Shown piece after piece: positions 15,326 through 23,354 of a DNA stretch of 31,660 nt; position 1 is the first letter of the stretch; every line of letters starts with the position of its first letter. The position numbers and the translations under genes are program-made. The stretch spans positions 1 through 31,660 of the forward strand of contig CAZVZK010000115.1 in NCBI GenBank assembly GCA_964630925.1. The letters run 5' to 3'. The DNA comes from RGDT01 sp964630925. Its GTDB lineage: Bacteria; Planctomycetota; Planctomycetia; Gemmatales; Gemmataceae. Under the pieces are notes generated by a model. The model ran no database searches and was not told where the DNA came from. It worked only from the letters and a program-made list of their open reading frames with translations.

Positions 15326-15763
15326 ATGTCCCCGCGCAAGGAGCTGCTCCTGGTCGGCGCCTTCGCCGCGCTCAACGTCCTCGTGCCCCTCTGCGTCCTC
15401 GAATTGTACCCCTTCTCCATCGGGCCCATGTTCCGCGACGCCCCGCGACGCTACACCGAGTACTCCGCCGTCGGCCCCGACGGCACCCCCGTCCCCCTCG
15501 TCGAATTGGGCCTGCACCGCCGCTACAACGGCAACCCGCCCTGGGGCACCGGCTTCCTCCACCGCCCGACCATCGACAACTTCGACGGCGACCCGCCGCC
15601 GATGCCCGAGGTCGCCGCCTGGGTCCGTGAACGCCTCGCCGGACGCCCCGAGGCGTCCGTCACCGTCACCCGCCGCGTCATCGCCGACCTGGGCGACGGC
15701 ACCGTCGGCCCAGTCGCCGAGGAGTCCGTCCGCGTCGATAACCCGAAGAAGGCGGCGCCATGA
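15326..15763 (+). CDS. Single-pass membrane protein, partner of the next gene
   Basis: 145 residues, no known family recognised. An N-terminal membrane helix (LLLVGAFAALNVLVPLCVLEL) is followed by a soluble part with FSIGPMFRDAPRRYTEYSAV, a Pro/Gly-rich middle (GNPPWGTGFLHRPTI) and a charged C-terminus. The soluble part likely lies outside the cytoplasm. The stop overlaps the next start as ATGA, so it is coupled to the multi-pass protein and the two probably form one membrane complex. Confidence 0.75.
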   Translation: MSPRKELLLVGAFAALNVLVPLCVLELYPFSIGPMFRDAPRRYTEYSAVGPDGTPVPLVELGLHRRYNGNPPWGTGFLHRPTIDNFDGDPPPMPEVAAWVRERLAGRPEASVTVTRRVIADLGDGTVGPVAEESVRVDNPKKAAP

Positions 15764-16635
15764 CCTGGCTCCTGCGCCGCTCCACGCCCCTGTTCGGGCA
15801 GATCACCCTCTGGGTGACGCTGCTCTGCTGCTCCTCCCTCGCCGTCTACTTCCTCGCCAACGCCACCCACGGCCAGCCCGCCGGCCCGCGCCAGTGGCCC
15901 GTCACCGTCTTCTCCTGGCTGCCGGACCGCGTCCTCGCCTGGCCGCCGGCCCAGTGGGCCTTCGCCGCCCTCTTCTACGCCTCCGCCCTCCTCTGGGCGT
16001 TCCGCCTCGCCGTCCCCTACTCCGGCTGGCTGACGGCCATCGGCATCACCGGGACGATCTCCCTGTACGTCGAGAATCACGTCGACTTGACGCACACCTC
16101 GCACGTCGCCGTCATGTTCACGTGGATTCATGCCCTATGGTATCATGTGGAGGCGGAGAACATCCGCCGCGCCTCGGCGGACGGCACCTTCTGGAGGGCG
16201 GCGCTCTACCCGGAGTGGGTGTACTGGCTGGGCCTGTCGTACATCGCGATGTTCTACGGCTTCTCCGGCTGGCTCAAGCTGCTGCACAGCGGCCCCGGCT
16301 GGGCCAACGGCGTCTCGATGCAGATCTGGACGCACATGTGGGGCGACCCGTCGTCGCCCTTCACCGGCCTCATCCTAAGGCACCGCTGGATCGCCCAGGT
16401 GATGCAGGTCCTCACCCTGATCGCCGAGGCGGGGGCGCCCCTGGCGATCATCTCCCGGCGGGCGCGGGTCGTGCTGGGCCTCCTGCTGATCGGCTTCCAC
16501 ATCGGCGCCATCAGCGTCTTCAAGTGGGGCTTCCACTCCAACGCCGTCCTCATCGCCCTGCACTTCCTGCCCGTGCGTGAGTGGTTGCAAAGGTGGGATG
16601 GGACCGATGGGACCGATCAGAACCCGAACCCCTGA
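15760..16635 (+). CDS. Multi-pass membrane protein (HTTM/DoxX-like topology)
   Basis: 291 residues with about 7-8 hydrophobic helices. Conserved-looking polar positions lie inside membrane segments: ENHVDLTHTSHVAVMFTWIH, FYGFSGWLKLLHSGPGWANG and WTHMWGDPSSPFTG. The pattern of His and Trp in helices and the short loops recall HTTM-type (vitamin K-dependent gamma-carboxylase-related) membrane proteins, but I cannot assign it firmly. The last codons (RWDGTDGTDQNPNP) are made of a 9-base tandem repeat, so the original C-terminus may have been a little shorter. Coupled to the upstream small membrane protein. Confidence 0.7.
   Translation: MTWLLRRSTPLFGQITLWVTLLCCSSLAVYFLANATHGQPAGPRQWPVTVFSWLPDRVLAWPPAQWAFAALFYASALLWAFRLAVPYSGWLTAIGITGTISLYVENHVDLTHTSHVAVMFTWIHALWYHVEAENIRRASADGTFWRAALYPEWVYWLGLSYIAMFYGFSGWLKLLHSGPGWANGVSMQIWTHMWGDPSSPFTGLILRHRWIAQVMQVLTLIAEAGAPLAIISRRARVVLGLLLIGFHIGAISVFKWGFHSNAVLIALHFLPVREWLQRWDGTDGTDQNPNP
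16594..16617 (+). repeat. GGGACCGAT tandem 9-mer at the gene end
   Basis: Two and a half copies of GGGACCGAT (partial GGGAT at about 16595, full at 16600-16608 and 16609-16617). It encodes DGTDGTD, the unconserved tail of the membrane protein. Confidence 0.7.
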
Positions 16636-16641
16636 CGGCGC

Positions 16642-19600
16642 ATGACAACGGCCCGCTTCAACTCACGCTTCGCCGTCCGACTCGCCGCGGGCCTCCTCGC
16701 GGCGGCGGTCCTCGTCTGGCTCCTCCACGCGCTGCAGATCCGCCGCCACGCCGCCGGACAGCTCGCCCTCGCCGGCCGGGCCGAGGCCGACGGCGACACC
16801 ACGGAGCAGATCGCCGCCCTCAGCCGATACCTCGACTTCATCCCCTCCGACACCGCCACGCGCGCCCGCTACGGCCTCGTCCTCGCCGCCCACGCCGACT
16901 CGCCCCGCGCCCGCACCCGGGCGTTGCAGGTGCTGCAACAGGTCCTCATCCGCGACCCCAATCAGCACGAGGCCCGCGTCAAGGCCGTCGAGCTGGCCTC
17001 CGCCGCCGGCGAGACCGCCGAGGCCCTCCGCCTCCTCGGCCCCGCCCTCGCCGAACGCCCCGAGGACGCCGCCCTCCACGTCCTGCATGCCCGCGCCTTG
17101 CTCGACGCCGGCCAGGACATCCAGGCCGCCGCCGCCCTGACCCGCGCGCTGGAGGTGGAGCCGGGCCGCACCGCCGAGTCCCTCCGCCTCGCCGAGGTGC
17201 TGCACACCAAGCTGCGCCGGCCACGCCAGGCCGCCCAGGCCCTCGACGACATGGTCAAGCACGCCTCCAACGTCCCGGCCGCCCTCCTGGCCCGCGCGAA
17301 GTTCCGCGCCTCCCGCGGCCAGCCGGAAGAGGCCGCCGCCGACCTCCAGAAGGCCATCCAGCTCGACGGCCAGGACGCGGCCCTGCGCCTCGCCTGGGCC
17401 GAATTGTCCGCCGAGCGCGGCGACATGGAGACCTCGTCCACCCAGTACCGCAAGGCCGCCGAGCTGGCCCCCGACAGGCCGGAGACGCATCTCGGCCACG
17501 CGTGGACGCTCCGCGAGCTGGGCCGGCCCGCCGACGCCGCCTCCGCCCTGGAGGCAGGCCTGGCCCGCCTCAGGGACCACCCCGGCCTCCTCGTCGCCCT
17601 CGCCGAGGTGCGCGCCGAACAGGGCCGCCTCGACGACGCCGCCGCCCTGCGCAAACGCCTGCCCCCCGACGTGAAGGGCGCCGGACTGTACATCGACGGC
17701 CTCATCCTCCTCGGCAAGAGGGAATGGCTGCCGGCCGCCCGCGCCCTGATCGACGCCATCCGCACCAACATGCTGCCGCCCCCCCTCGCCAGCAAGGCCC
17801 TGCTCGGCCTGTGCCGCGCCTACGGCGCGCTGGAGGCCCCGGAGGAACGCCTCAACGCCGCCCGCCACGCCCAGCACCTCGCCGACACGACCCCCGCCCG
17901 ACTCGAACGCGCGTCCGCCGCCCTGGCCGTCGGGTTGGCCGACGAGGCCCTCGTGCAGATGCGCGGCGTCGCCGCCCGCCCGCGCGTCCCGCCGTCGGCG
18001 TGGCTCCTGTACGCCCGCGCCGCGGTCGAGCACACGCTCGGCCTGCCGCCCTGGCAGCGCGCCTGGAAGGAGCCCGAGGACGCGCTCGCCAAGGTGGCCC
18101 CCGCGGACGCCGCCCCGGCGGCGGTCCTGCGTTCGCGCGTCCAGGAGGCGCAGGGCCTGCCGGCCGACGCGCGGAAGACCCTGGAGGAGCAGCTCAAGCG
18201 CGACGACTCCCACGCCGAGGTCTGGCTCGCCCTCTCCGCCCTGGAGTCGCGCCAGGGCCGCGAGGGCGCCGCCGCCAAGATCCTGGCGAAGGCCGACGGC
18301 CGCTTCGGCCTCGACGTCGGCTGGCTCCTCGTGCGCGCCAGCCAGCTCTCCGCCGCCGGCACCCCGCAGGCGCTGCGTGAGCTGGACGACCTCATGGACG
18401 CCGCCGCCCGTCTCCCCGCCTCCGCCCGCTCCCGCCTGGAGTGGCACCTGATCGGCCTGCACAGCCGCGCCGGCAGGCTCGCCCTCGTCGAACGCACCGC
18501 CGAGGGCCTGTTGAAACGCCACCCGGCGGACCCGCGTCTGCACCTCCTCCTCGCCGAGGCCCGCATCCAGGCCGGCGACGACGCCGGCGCGAAGAGACGC
18601 GTCGAGGCCATGAAGAAGCTCGCCGACGCCGGCCCGTACTGGCGCGTGGCCGAGGCCGAGCGTCTGCTCGCCCGGATGAAGCCGGCGGATGCCCGCACCC
18701 TGCTCGACGAGGCGCTGAAGGCCGCCCCGGAGTGGCCGCGGGCGTGGCTCGTCCTGGGCCGCCTGGAGGATCAAACCGGGAAAGGGAAGGAGGCCATCGC
18801 CGCCTACCGCAAGGCGCTCGACGGCGGCGACTGGTCCCACGAGCCCCTCAACCGCTCGCTCCAGCTCCTCCTCGCCGCCGGCAAGTACGCCGAGGCCGAC
18901 GGGCTGATGGAGCGGGCCCAGCGCCGCGGCGTGGTGGAGGCGGCGATGCTGCGCCCGGCGGCGTTCATCGCCCTGCGCGCCGGGCGCGTCGAGAGGGCGC
19001 GCGAGTTGGCCCGTCAGGCCGTGCCGCCTGGGACGCGCTCGTACCGCGACCTCGTCTGGCTGGGCCGCCTGCTCGACGGCTCCGGACAGGCCGCCGACGC
19101 CGAGAAGGTGCTGCGCGAGGCCATCGCCCTGGCCCCGGAGGCCGCCGAGCCGCGCCTGGCGCTGGCGCGGGTGCAGAAGCGCGACCGCCGCCCTGACGAC
19201 GCGAACAACACGCTGACGCAGATGGCCGCCGAGGTGCCCGAAGAGCGGCGGGCGGTGGCCGTCGCCCGCGGCCACGAGCTGATGGGCCGCTTCGCCGACG
19301 CCGAGCAGGCCCTCCGCGCGTTCCTCGAGGCCCAGCCGCGCGACCCGGAGGCGCAGCGCCGGCTCGCCGACCTGCTCCTGCGGCTGAACCGCCCCGCGGA
19401 CGCCGCCCCTGTGTTGGAGAGCCTCCTGGCGACGGGCACGCGCGTGCTGCCGGAGGAGCGTCCGGAGCTGCGCCGGCAGCTCGCCCTGGCCGTCACCGCC
19501 CCCGGCCATCCGCCGCGGACGGCCCTGGCGATGAGCCTCCTGAAACTGAACGACGACACGGAGGCCGACCGCCGCGTCGAGGCGCTGGTGCGCGGCCTGG

Positions 19601-19902
19601 CGCCGTCCGCCCGCGACGAGGCGTTGCGGACCCTGGCCGGCCTGCCGGCGGGGCCGCCGGAGGAGGTGCTCCGCTGGGCGCATCTGCACGACCTGTCGGG
19701 CAACTGGCCACGGGCGCGGGAGATGCTGCTGGAGCTGGCGTCGGCGGACCCGGACAACCCGGCCTGCGCCGTCGAGCTGGTGGACGGCCTGCTGCGGAAC
19801 AACCGCCGCCCGGAGGCCAAGTCGTGGCTCGAGAGGCTGGAGAAGCTCGACCCCAAGCACCCGCGCCTGCCGGGGCTGCGGAAGCAGTTGGAGGCGGAGT
19901 AG
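16642..19902 (+). CDS. Large membrane-anchored tetratricopeptide-repeat protein
   Basis: 1086 residues. One N-terminal membrane helix (FAVRLAAGLLAAAVLVWLLH), then almost entirely helical TPR-type repeats to the end; examples are LLARAKFRASRGQPEEAAAD, WTLRELGRPADAASALEAGL, WLVLGRLEDQTGKGKEAIAA and WLGRLLDGSGQAADAEKVLR. No catalytic domain is visible. It likely scaffolds protein contacts outside the cytoplasm or at the inner membrane. It starts six bases after the preceding membrane gene and is probably co-transcribed with it. It is convergent to the CHAT genes. The complementary strand of this gene is open for more than 1000 codons, a GC-bias artefact. Confidence 0.85.
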   Translation: MTTARFNSRFAVRLAAGLLAAAVLVWLLHALQIRRHAAGQLALAGRAEADGDTTEQIAALSRYLDFIPSDTATRARYGLVLAAHADSPRARTRALQVLQQVLIRDPNQHEARVKAVELASAAGETAEALRLLGPALAERPEDAALHVLHARALLDAGQDIQAAAALTRALEVEPGRTAESLRLAEVLHTKLRRPRQAAQALDDMVKHASNVPAALLARAKFRASRGQPEEAAADLQKAIQLDGQDAALRLAWAELSAERGDMETSSTQYRKAAELAPDRPETHLGHAWTLRELGRPADAASALEAGLARLRDHPGLLVALAEVRAEQGRLDDAAALRKRLPPDVKGAGLYIDGLILLGKREWLPAARALIDAIRTNMLPPPLASKALLGLCRAYGALEAPEERLNAARHAQHLADTTPARLERASAALAVGLADEALVQMRGVAARPRVPPSAWLLYARAAVEHTLGLPPWQRAWKEPEDALAKVAPADAAPAAVLRSRVQEAQGLPADARKTLEEQLKRDDSHAEVWLALSALESRQGREGAAAKILAKADGRFGLDVGWLLVRASQLSAAGTPQALRELDDLMDAAARLPASARSRLEWHLIGLHSRAGRLALVERTAEGLLKRHPADPRLHLLLAEARIQAGDDAGAKRRVEAMKKLADAGPYWRVAEAERLLARMKPADARTLLDEALKAAPEWPRAWLVLGRLEDQTGKGKEAIAAYRKALDGGDWSHEPLNRSLQLLLAAGKYAEADGLMERAQRRGVVEAAMLRPAAFIALRAGRVERARELARQAVPPGTRSYRDLVWLGRLLDGSGQAADAEKVLREAIALAPEAAEPRLALARVQKRDRRPDDANNTLTQMAAEVPEERRAVAVARGHELMGRFADAEQALRAFLEAQPRDPEAQRRLADLLLRLNRPADAAPVLESLLATGTRVLPEERPELRRQLALAVTAPGHPPRTALAMSLLKLNDDTEADRRVEALVRGLAPSARDEALRTLAGLPAGPPEEVLRWAHLHDLSGNWPRAREMLLELASADPDNPACAVELVDGLLRNNRRPEAKSWLERLEKLDPKHPRLPGLRKQLEAE

Positions 19903-20219
19903 ACGCCCTTCCGGCCGTGAAACAGGCCAGCGCGGTCATCCGGGAGGCGGCACTCCACGGGCGTCTCCTGGGCGGTCACTTGCCGAGGATCCGGGGGCGT
20001 CGAGCGCCCGAGCGCCGCGGCGCCCTTGCCGGATGAGTGAACCGGACGGCCGTCTGGAGCGTGAGCGGCTCTGGCTGTCGGCGAGCGGGGTTGCGTCAGC
20101 GCCCCGAGTGGAGCGTGAGCGGCTCTGGCTTTGTTCGTTCAATCATTCGCGTCACGCCGGAGAAGCGCTGACGCTGTGTGACTCGGGGCGCTGACGCATC
20201 CCCGCTCGCTTCGATCCGC
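19903..20219. other. Non-coding gap between convergent genes
   Basis: 317 bases without a supported gene. The first ~130 bases hold nothing recognised apart from a small GC palindrome near 20008-20033. The rest is filled by dispersed repeats in opposite orientations, listed separately. No T-rich terminator was found. Confidence 0.7.
20055..20208. repeat. Dispersed intergenic repeat, copy 2 cluster with inverted arrangement
   Basis: 20055-20090 is the exact reverse complement of 3918-3953. The GAGCGTGAGCGGCTCTGGCT word occurs twice (20058-20077 and about 20111-20130). 20082-20108 and 20182-20208 form a 27-base inverted repeat with one mismatch. The cluster therefore contains units in both orientations between two convergent genes. 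Confidence 0.85.
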
Positions 20220-23200
20220 TCACAGCCACGCCCCGCTGAGCTGCCACGCCGCCCACCATGCCGGCGGTGAGATCCGCTCCGCCTTGCCGCCCGCCGGCAC
20301 ACGCTCCGCCGCCTTGCCCACGCCACGCAGCCCCGGCATCGCACCAAGACGCTTCACCTCCGCCTCCACCCACTCCGGGTGACGCATCACGTCGAGCTGC
20401 GCCTGCCGCAATGCCTCCGCCTTCGACAGCTTCTTCTCCCACAGATGCGAGTAGAAGCGCCGCATCAACACGCCCGTCGCGGCGTCGTTCACCGACCACA
20501 GCGACGACACCACCGACCGGCACCCCGCCACCTGGAACGCACGCTGCAACCCCAGCATGCCTTCGCCGCCCGCCTCCTTGCCCAGGCCGGTCTGGCACGC
20601 CGACAGCACGGCGAGGTCCAGGCCCGACAGGTCCATCTCCGCCGCCTCCAGCGCCGTCAGGATGTGGCCGCCGTCCGATCCGGGCCGGTTCGCCCCGGAC
20701 AGCACCAGCCCCGACCGCAGGCCGGGGTTCCAGTCCGCCAGCCAGTGCCAGCCGCCCCGCCCCAGCGGACGCTCCCGCTCCGGCGCCAGGAAGTAGCCGT
20801 GCGTCGCGAAGTGCGCGTGGCTCGCCTTCGCCAGCGCCGCCCGCACCGCCTCGCGCCCCGCCCGCGTCCCCGACAACGTCTCCACCCGCCCATCGGGGAA
20901 CGCCGCCTTGAACCGCCGCGCCGCCGCTTCGGCCTCCGGCCCCGCCGCCGGCAACGCCGGCCAGCGCCCACCGATCCCGAAGTCCACGCCGCCCACCGCC
21001 GCCAGCACCCGCCCTGGCCGCGGCGGCGTGTCCTCCAGCCGCGAAGGCGCCGGCACCATCACCACCGGCACCTCCTCGATCAGGGCCGTCCCAGCCTTCG
21101 ACCCCGGCAGGGCGGCCCACGGCAGGCGCGTCAACGGCCCGTCCGGCGACACCAGCAGCATCTTCGCCCCGGCGACGTGTTTGCGCAGCGGCGTCCACAG
21201 CCGCTCGGCCACGCGCCCGCCCGCGCCCGTCCGCCCCGCCTCCAGATCCTGGCGCCAGCCGTCGATGAGGCGCTCCGCCTCCCCCGCGAGGCCTAGATCC
21301 ACCCGCACCGGCGCGACGCCGCGACGCAAGACCCACACGTTGATCCGCGCCTGCCAGCGCGGCGCCCCCGGCGGCGCGTCCGGCAGGAAGCGGTGCTGCA
21401 CCAGCCAGTCCAGCAGCACCGCCCCATCCGGCAGGCGCGCCGCCACGGCGGCGCTCGGCACCGGCCTGTTGGGCGGCGGCGGCGCGTTCCGCTCCGCGAG
21501 CGCCGCCTCCAGCGTCATGCGCCTCTTGGCCAGCTCGCCGGCCTCCGCGTCCACGTCGCCGGCCAGCGCCAGGGCCGCCAGCCGGCGTGTCAATCCGCCC
21601 AGCTCCTCGCCGATGCGGGCGGCCTCGCCACCGGCCTGCGCCAGCCGCGCCATCCGCCGCCGGTGCTGCTGCCCGGCGAACACCGCCCCCTTCCACCCCA
21701 GCAGGTGGGCGTGCCCCGCCGCGGCGTCGTCCTCCGGGACCGACAGCCGCATGTGCAGATACAGGCCCACCTCCTCCAGCGCCTCGAGCTGCTGCTGCTC
21801 CGCCTGCACCGTCGCGGCGAGGTCGAGCCGCCGCCGCGCCAGCGAGATCGACTCGTCGGCGAACCGCCTCGCGTCGTCCGGCTTCTTCAGCGCCAGGGAG
21901 CAGCCGGCCAGGAACGTCAGCGAGTGGCACAGGCGCGGGTCGCCGGGCACGCGGCGGAACACCGCCATCGCCTCGCGGGCCAGCTTCTCCGCCTCGGCCC
22001 GCCGGCCCTCGCCCCACTCGACGCTCGCCAGGAACTGCACCGTGCTGGCGTACTCCGGGCTGCGCGTGCCGAACACCGCCTTGCGGATCGCCCGCGCCTC
22101 CTCGAACAGCGGCCGCGCCTCCGTCAGCCCGCCCCGGTCGGCGTGCCACAGTGCCACCAGCTCCAGCGCCGCGGCGGTCTGCGGGTGGCGCTTGCCGTGG
22201 ACCGCCCGGCACAGCACCAGCGCCTTCTTCAACACGTCGCCGGCCTCGTCGTATTCCTGGGCGCTGGCGAGCGACGCGCCCAGGTTCATGAGGGCCTGGG
22301 CGTACTTCGGGTGCCGCGGCCCCAGGGCCTCGCGGTACACCTCGACGGCGTCCGACGCCGCCTGCAGCGACGAGCGCCTGTCCGCCAGCGCCGTGTACGC
22401 CGCCGACAGGTTGACCAGGCTGTCGCCGACGGCGGCGTGGCCCGGGCCGAGGAGCCGCCGCCGCACCTCGATCGCGTGCAGCATGAACTTCAGAGCCTCG
22501 CGGGCCTGCCCTCCCTTGAGCGCCATCACCCCGAGGTTGTCCGCCGCCATCGCCCACTCCGCCGTGCGGCCCTCGTCCGCCTCCCGCGCCCGCAGGACGT
22601 GGAGCATGAGCCGCATCGCGTCGTCGGTGTGGCCCTGGAAGTGCAGGACCGCCGCGAGGTTGTTCAGGACATTCAGCGTGTCCGGGTGGACTTCGCCCAG
22701 CGCGGGCCGCAGCACGGCGAGGGCCGCGTCGTACGCCTTGCGTGCCCCCGCGTGGTCGGCGAGGTTGCGCAGGGCGACGCCCTCGTTGGCGAGGAGGCGC
22801 GCGTACTTCGCCGACTTCTCGCCGTACAGCGCCCGCGTCAACTTCTGCGCCTCGCGCAATGGGGCGAGGGCGTCCTCGAAATCGCCAGCGCGGGCCATCG
22901 CGCCGAACTTCGCCTGCGCCTCGAACGCCTTCTTGCCGCCGGCCCGCGCCTCGGGCGTGGCGTCGCGCAGACGCAGGGCGTCACGCCGCGCCTCCTCCGC
23001 CTCGCGATGGCGCCAGTGCCCGGCCCCGTACAGCCGCGACATGGCGGCGCCCCGCTTCAGGAAACACCCGGCGGCGTCATCGAAGCGTCCGAGCGCCGCG
23101 TGGACGGAGGCAGTGAGGGCCAGGGTGTCGGCGGTCTGGAAGTCGAGCGGCCCGAACAGGTCGAGGTCCGACTCATGCACCTTGCGCAGCAGAGGCAGGG

Positions 23201-23351
23201 CGTCGGCGTGGCGGCCGGCCTTGTGCAGCGATTCGGCCTTCTCCAGCAGGGCGAGGGCGTCGGCGAAGCGGCGTTTCTGCTCCGCCGTCGGGCGTTGCGG
23301 GGGGGCGGCGGCGAGGGACGCGAGGGCGACGAGCAACGCGAGCCGGCGCAT
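20220..23351 (-). CDS. Exported TPR-CHAT protein (caspase-like protease), copy 2
   Basis: 1043 residues. A signal peptide (MRRLALLVALASLAAA) precedes a long TPR region of the kinesin-light-chain type (residues ~20-500; e.g. LGEVHPDTLNVLNNLAAVLH, LGPRHPKYAQALMNLGASLA). A CHAT domain occupies about 640-1043. The caspase-type dyad is visible: His851 in HFATHGYF and Cys919 in LSACQTGLGKEAGGEG. The end has the usual CHAT closing motif WWAAWQLSGAW. CHAT proteases are peptidases of the caspase/separase clan; TPRs normally recognise partners. The start is three bases after the previous CHAT stop, with GGAGGTGA overlapping that stop, so the pair is translationally coupled. Export is unusual compared with cytoplasmic defence CHAT proteins. 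Confidence 0.92.
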   Translation of the reverse strand: MRRLALLVALASLAAAPPQRPTAEQKRRFADALALLEKAESLHKAGRHADALPLLRKVHESDLDLFGPLDFQTADTLALTASVHAALGRFDDAAGCFLKRGAAMSRLYGAGHWRHREAEEARRDALRLRDATPEARAGGKKAFEAQAKFGAMARAGDFEDALAPLREAQKLTRALYGEKSAKYARLLANEGVALRNLADHAGARKAYDAALAVLRPALGEVHPDTLNVLNNLAAVLHFQGHTDDAMRLMLHVLRAREADEGRTAEWAMAADNLGVMALKGGQAREALKFMLHAIEVRRRLLGPGHAAVGDSLVNLSAAYTALADRRSSLQAASDAVEVYREALGPRHPKYAQALMNLGASLASAQEYDEAGDVLKKALVLCRAVHGKRHPQTAAALELVALWHADRGGLTEARPLFEEARAIRKAVFGTRSPEYASTVQFLASVEWGEGRRAEAEKLAREAMAVFRRVPGDPRLCHSLTFLAGCSLALKKPDDARRFADESISLARRRLDLAATVQAEQQQLEALEEVGLYLHMRLSVPEDDAAAGHAHLLGWKGAVFAGQQHRRRMARLAQAGGEAARIGEELGGLTRRLAALALAGDVDAEAGELAKRRMTLEAALAERNAPPPPNRPVPSAAVAARLPDGAVLLDWLVQHRFLPDAPPGAPRWQARINVWVLRRGVAPVRVDLGLAGEAERLIDGWRQDLEAGRTGAGGRVAERLWTPLRKHVAGAKMLLVSPDGPLTRLPWAALPGSKAGTALIEEVPVVMVPAPSRLEDTPPRPGRVLAAVGGVDFGIGGRWPALPAAGPEAEAAARRFKAAFPDGRVETLSGTRAGREAVRAALAKASHAHFATHGYFLAPERERPLGRGGWHWLADWNPGLRSGLVLSGANRPGSDGGHILTALEAAEMDLSGLDLAVLSACQTGLGKEAGGEGMLGLQRAFQVAGCRSVVSSLWSVNDAATGVLMRRFYSHLWEKKLSKAEALRQAQLDVMRHPEWVEAEVKRLGAMPGLRGVGKAAERVPAGGKAERISPPAWWAAWQLSGAWL

Positions 23352-23354
23352 ACT

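Noticed and set aside
16663..19860. Open frame of more than 1000 codons on the minus strand opposite the TPR gene
   Set aside because: The product is Gly/Arg/Gln-rich low-complexity sequence without domains. The plus-strand frame has TPR structure, so this is a GC-bias shadow.
20055..20208. Repeat cluster considered as a CRISPR array
   Set aside because: Units are irregularly spaced, occur in both orientations and have no uniform spacers. No cas genes are nearby.
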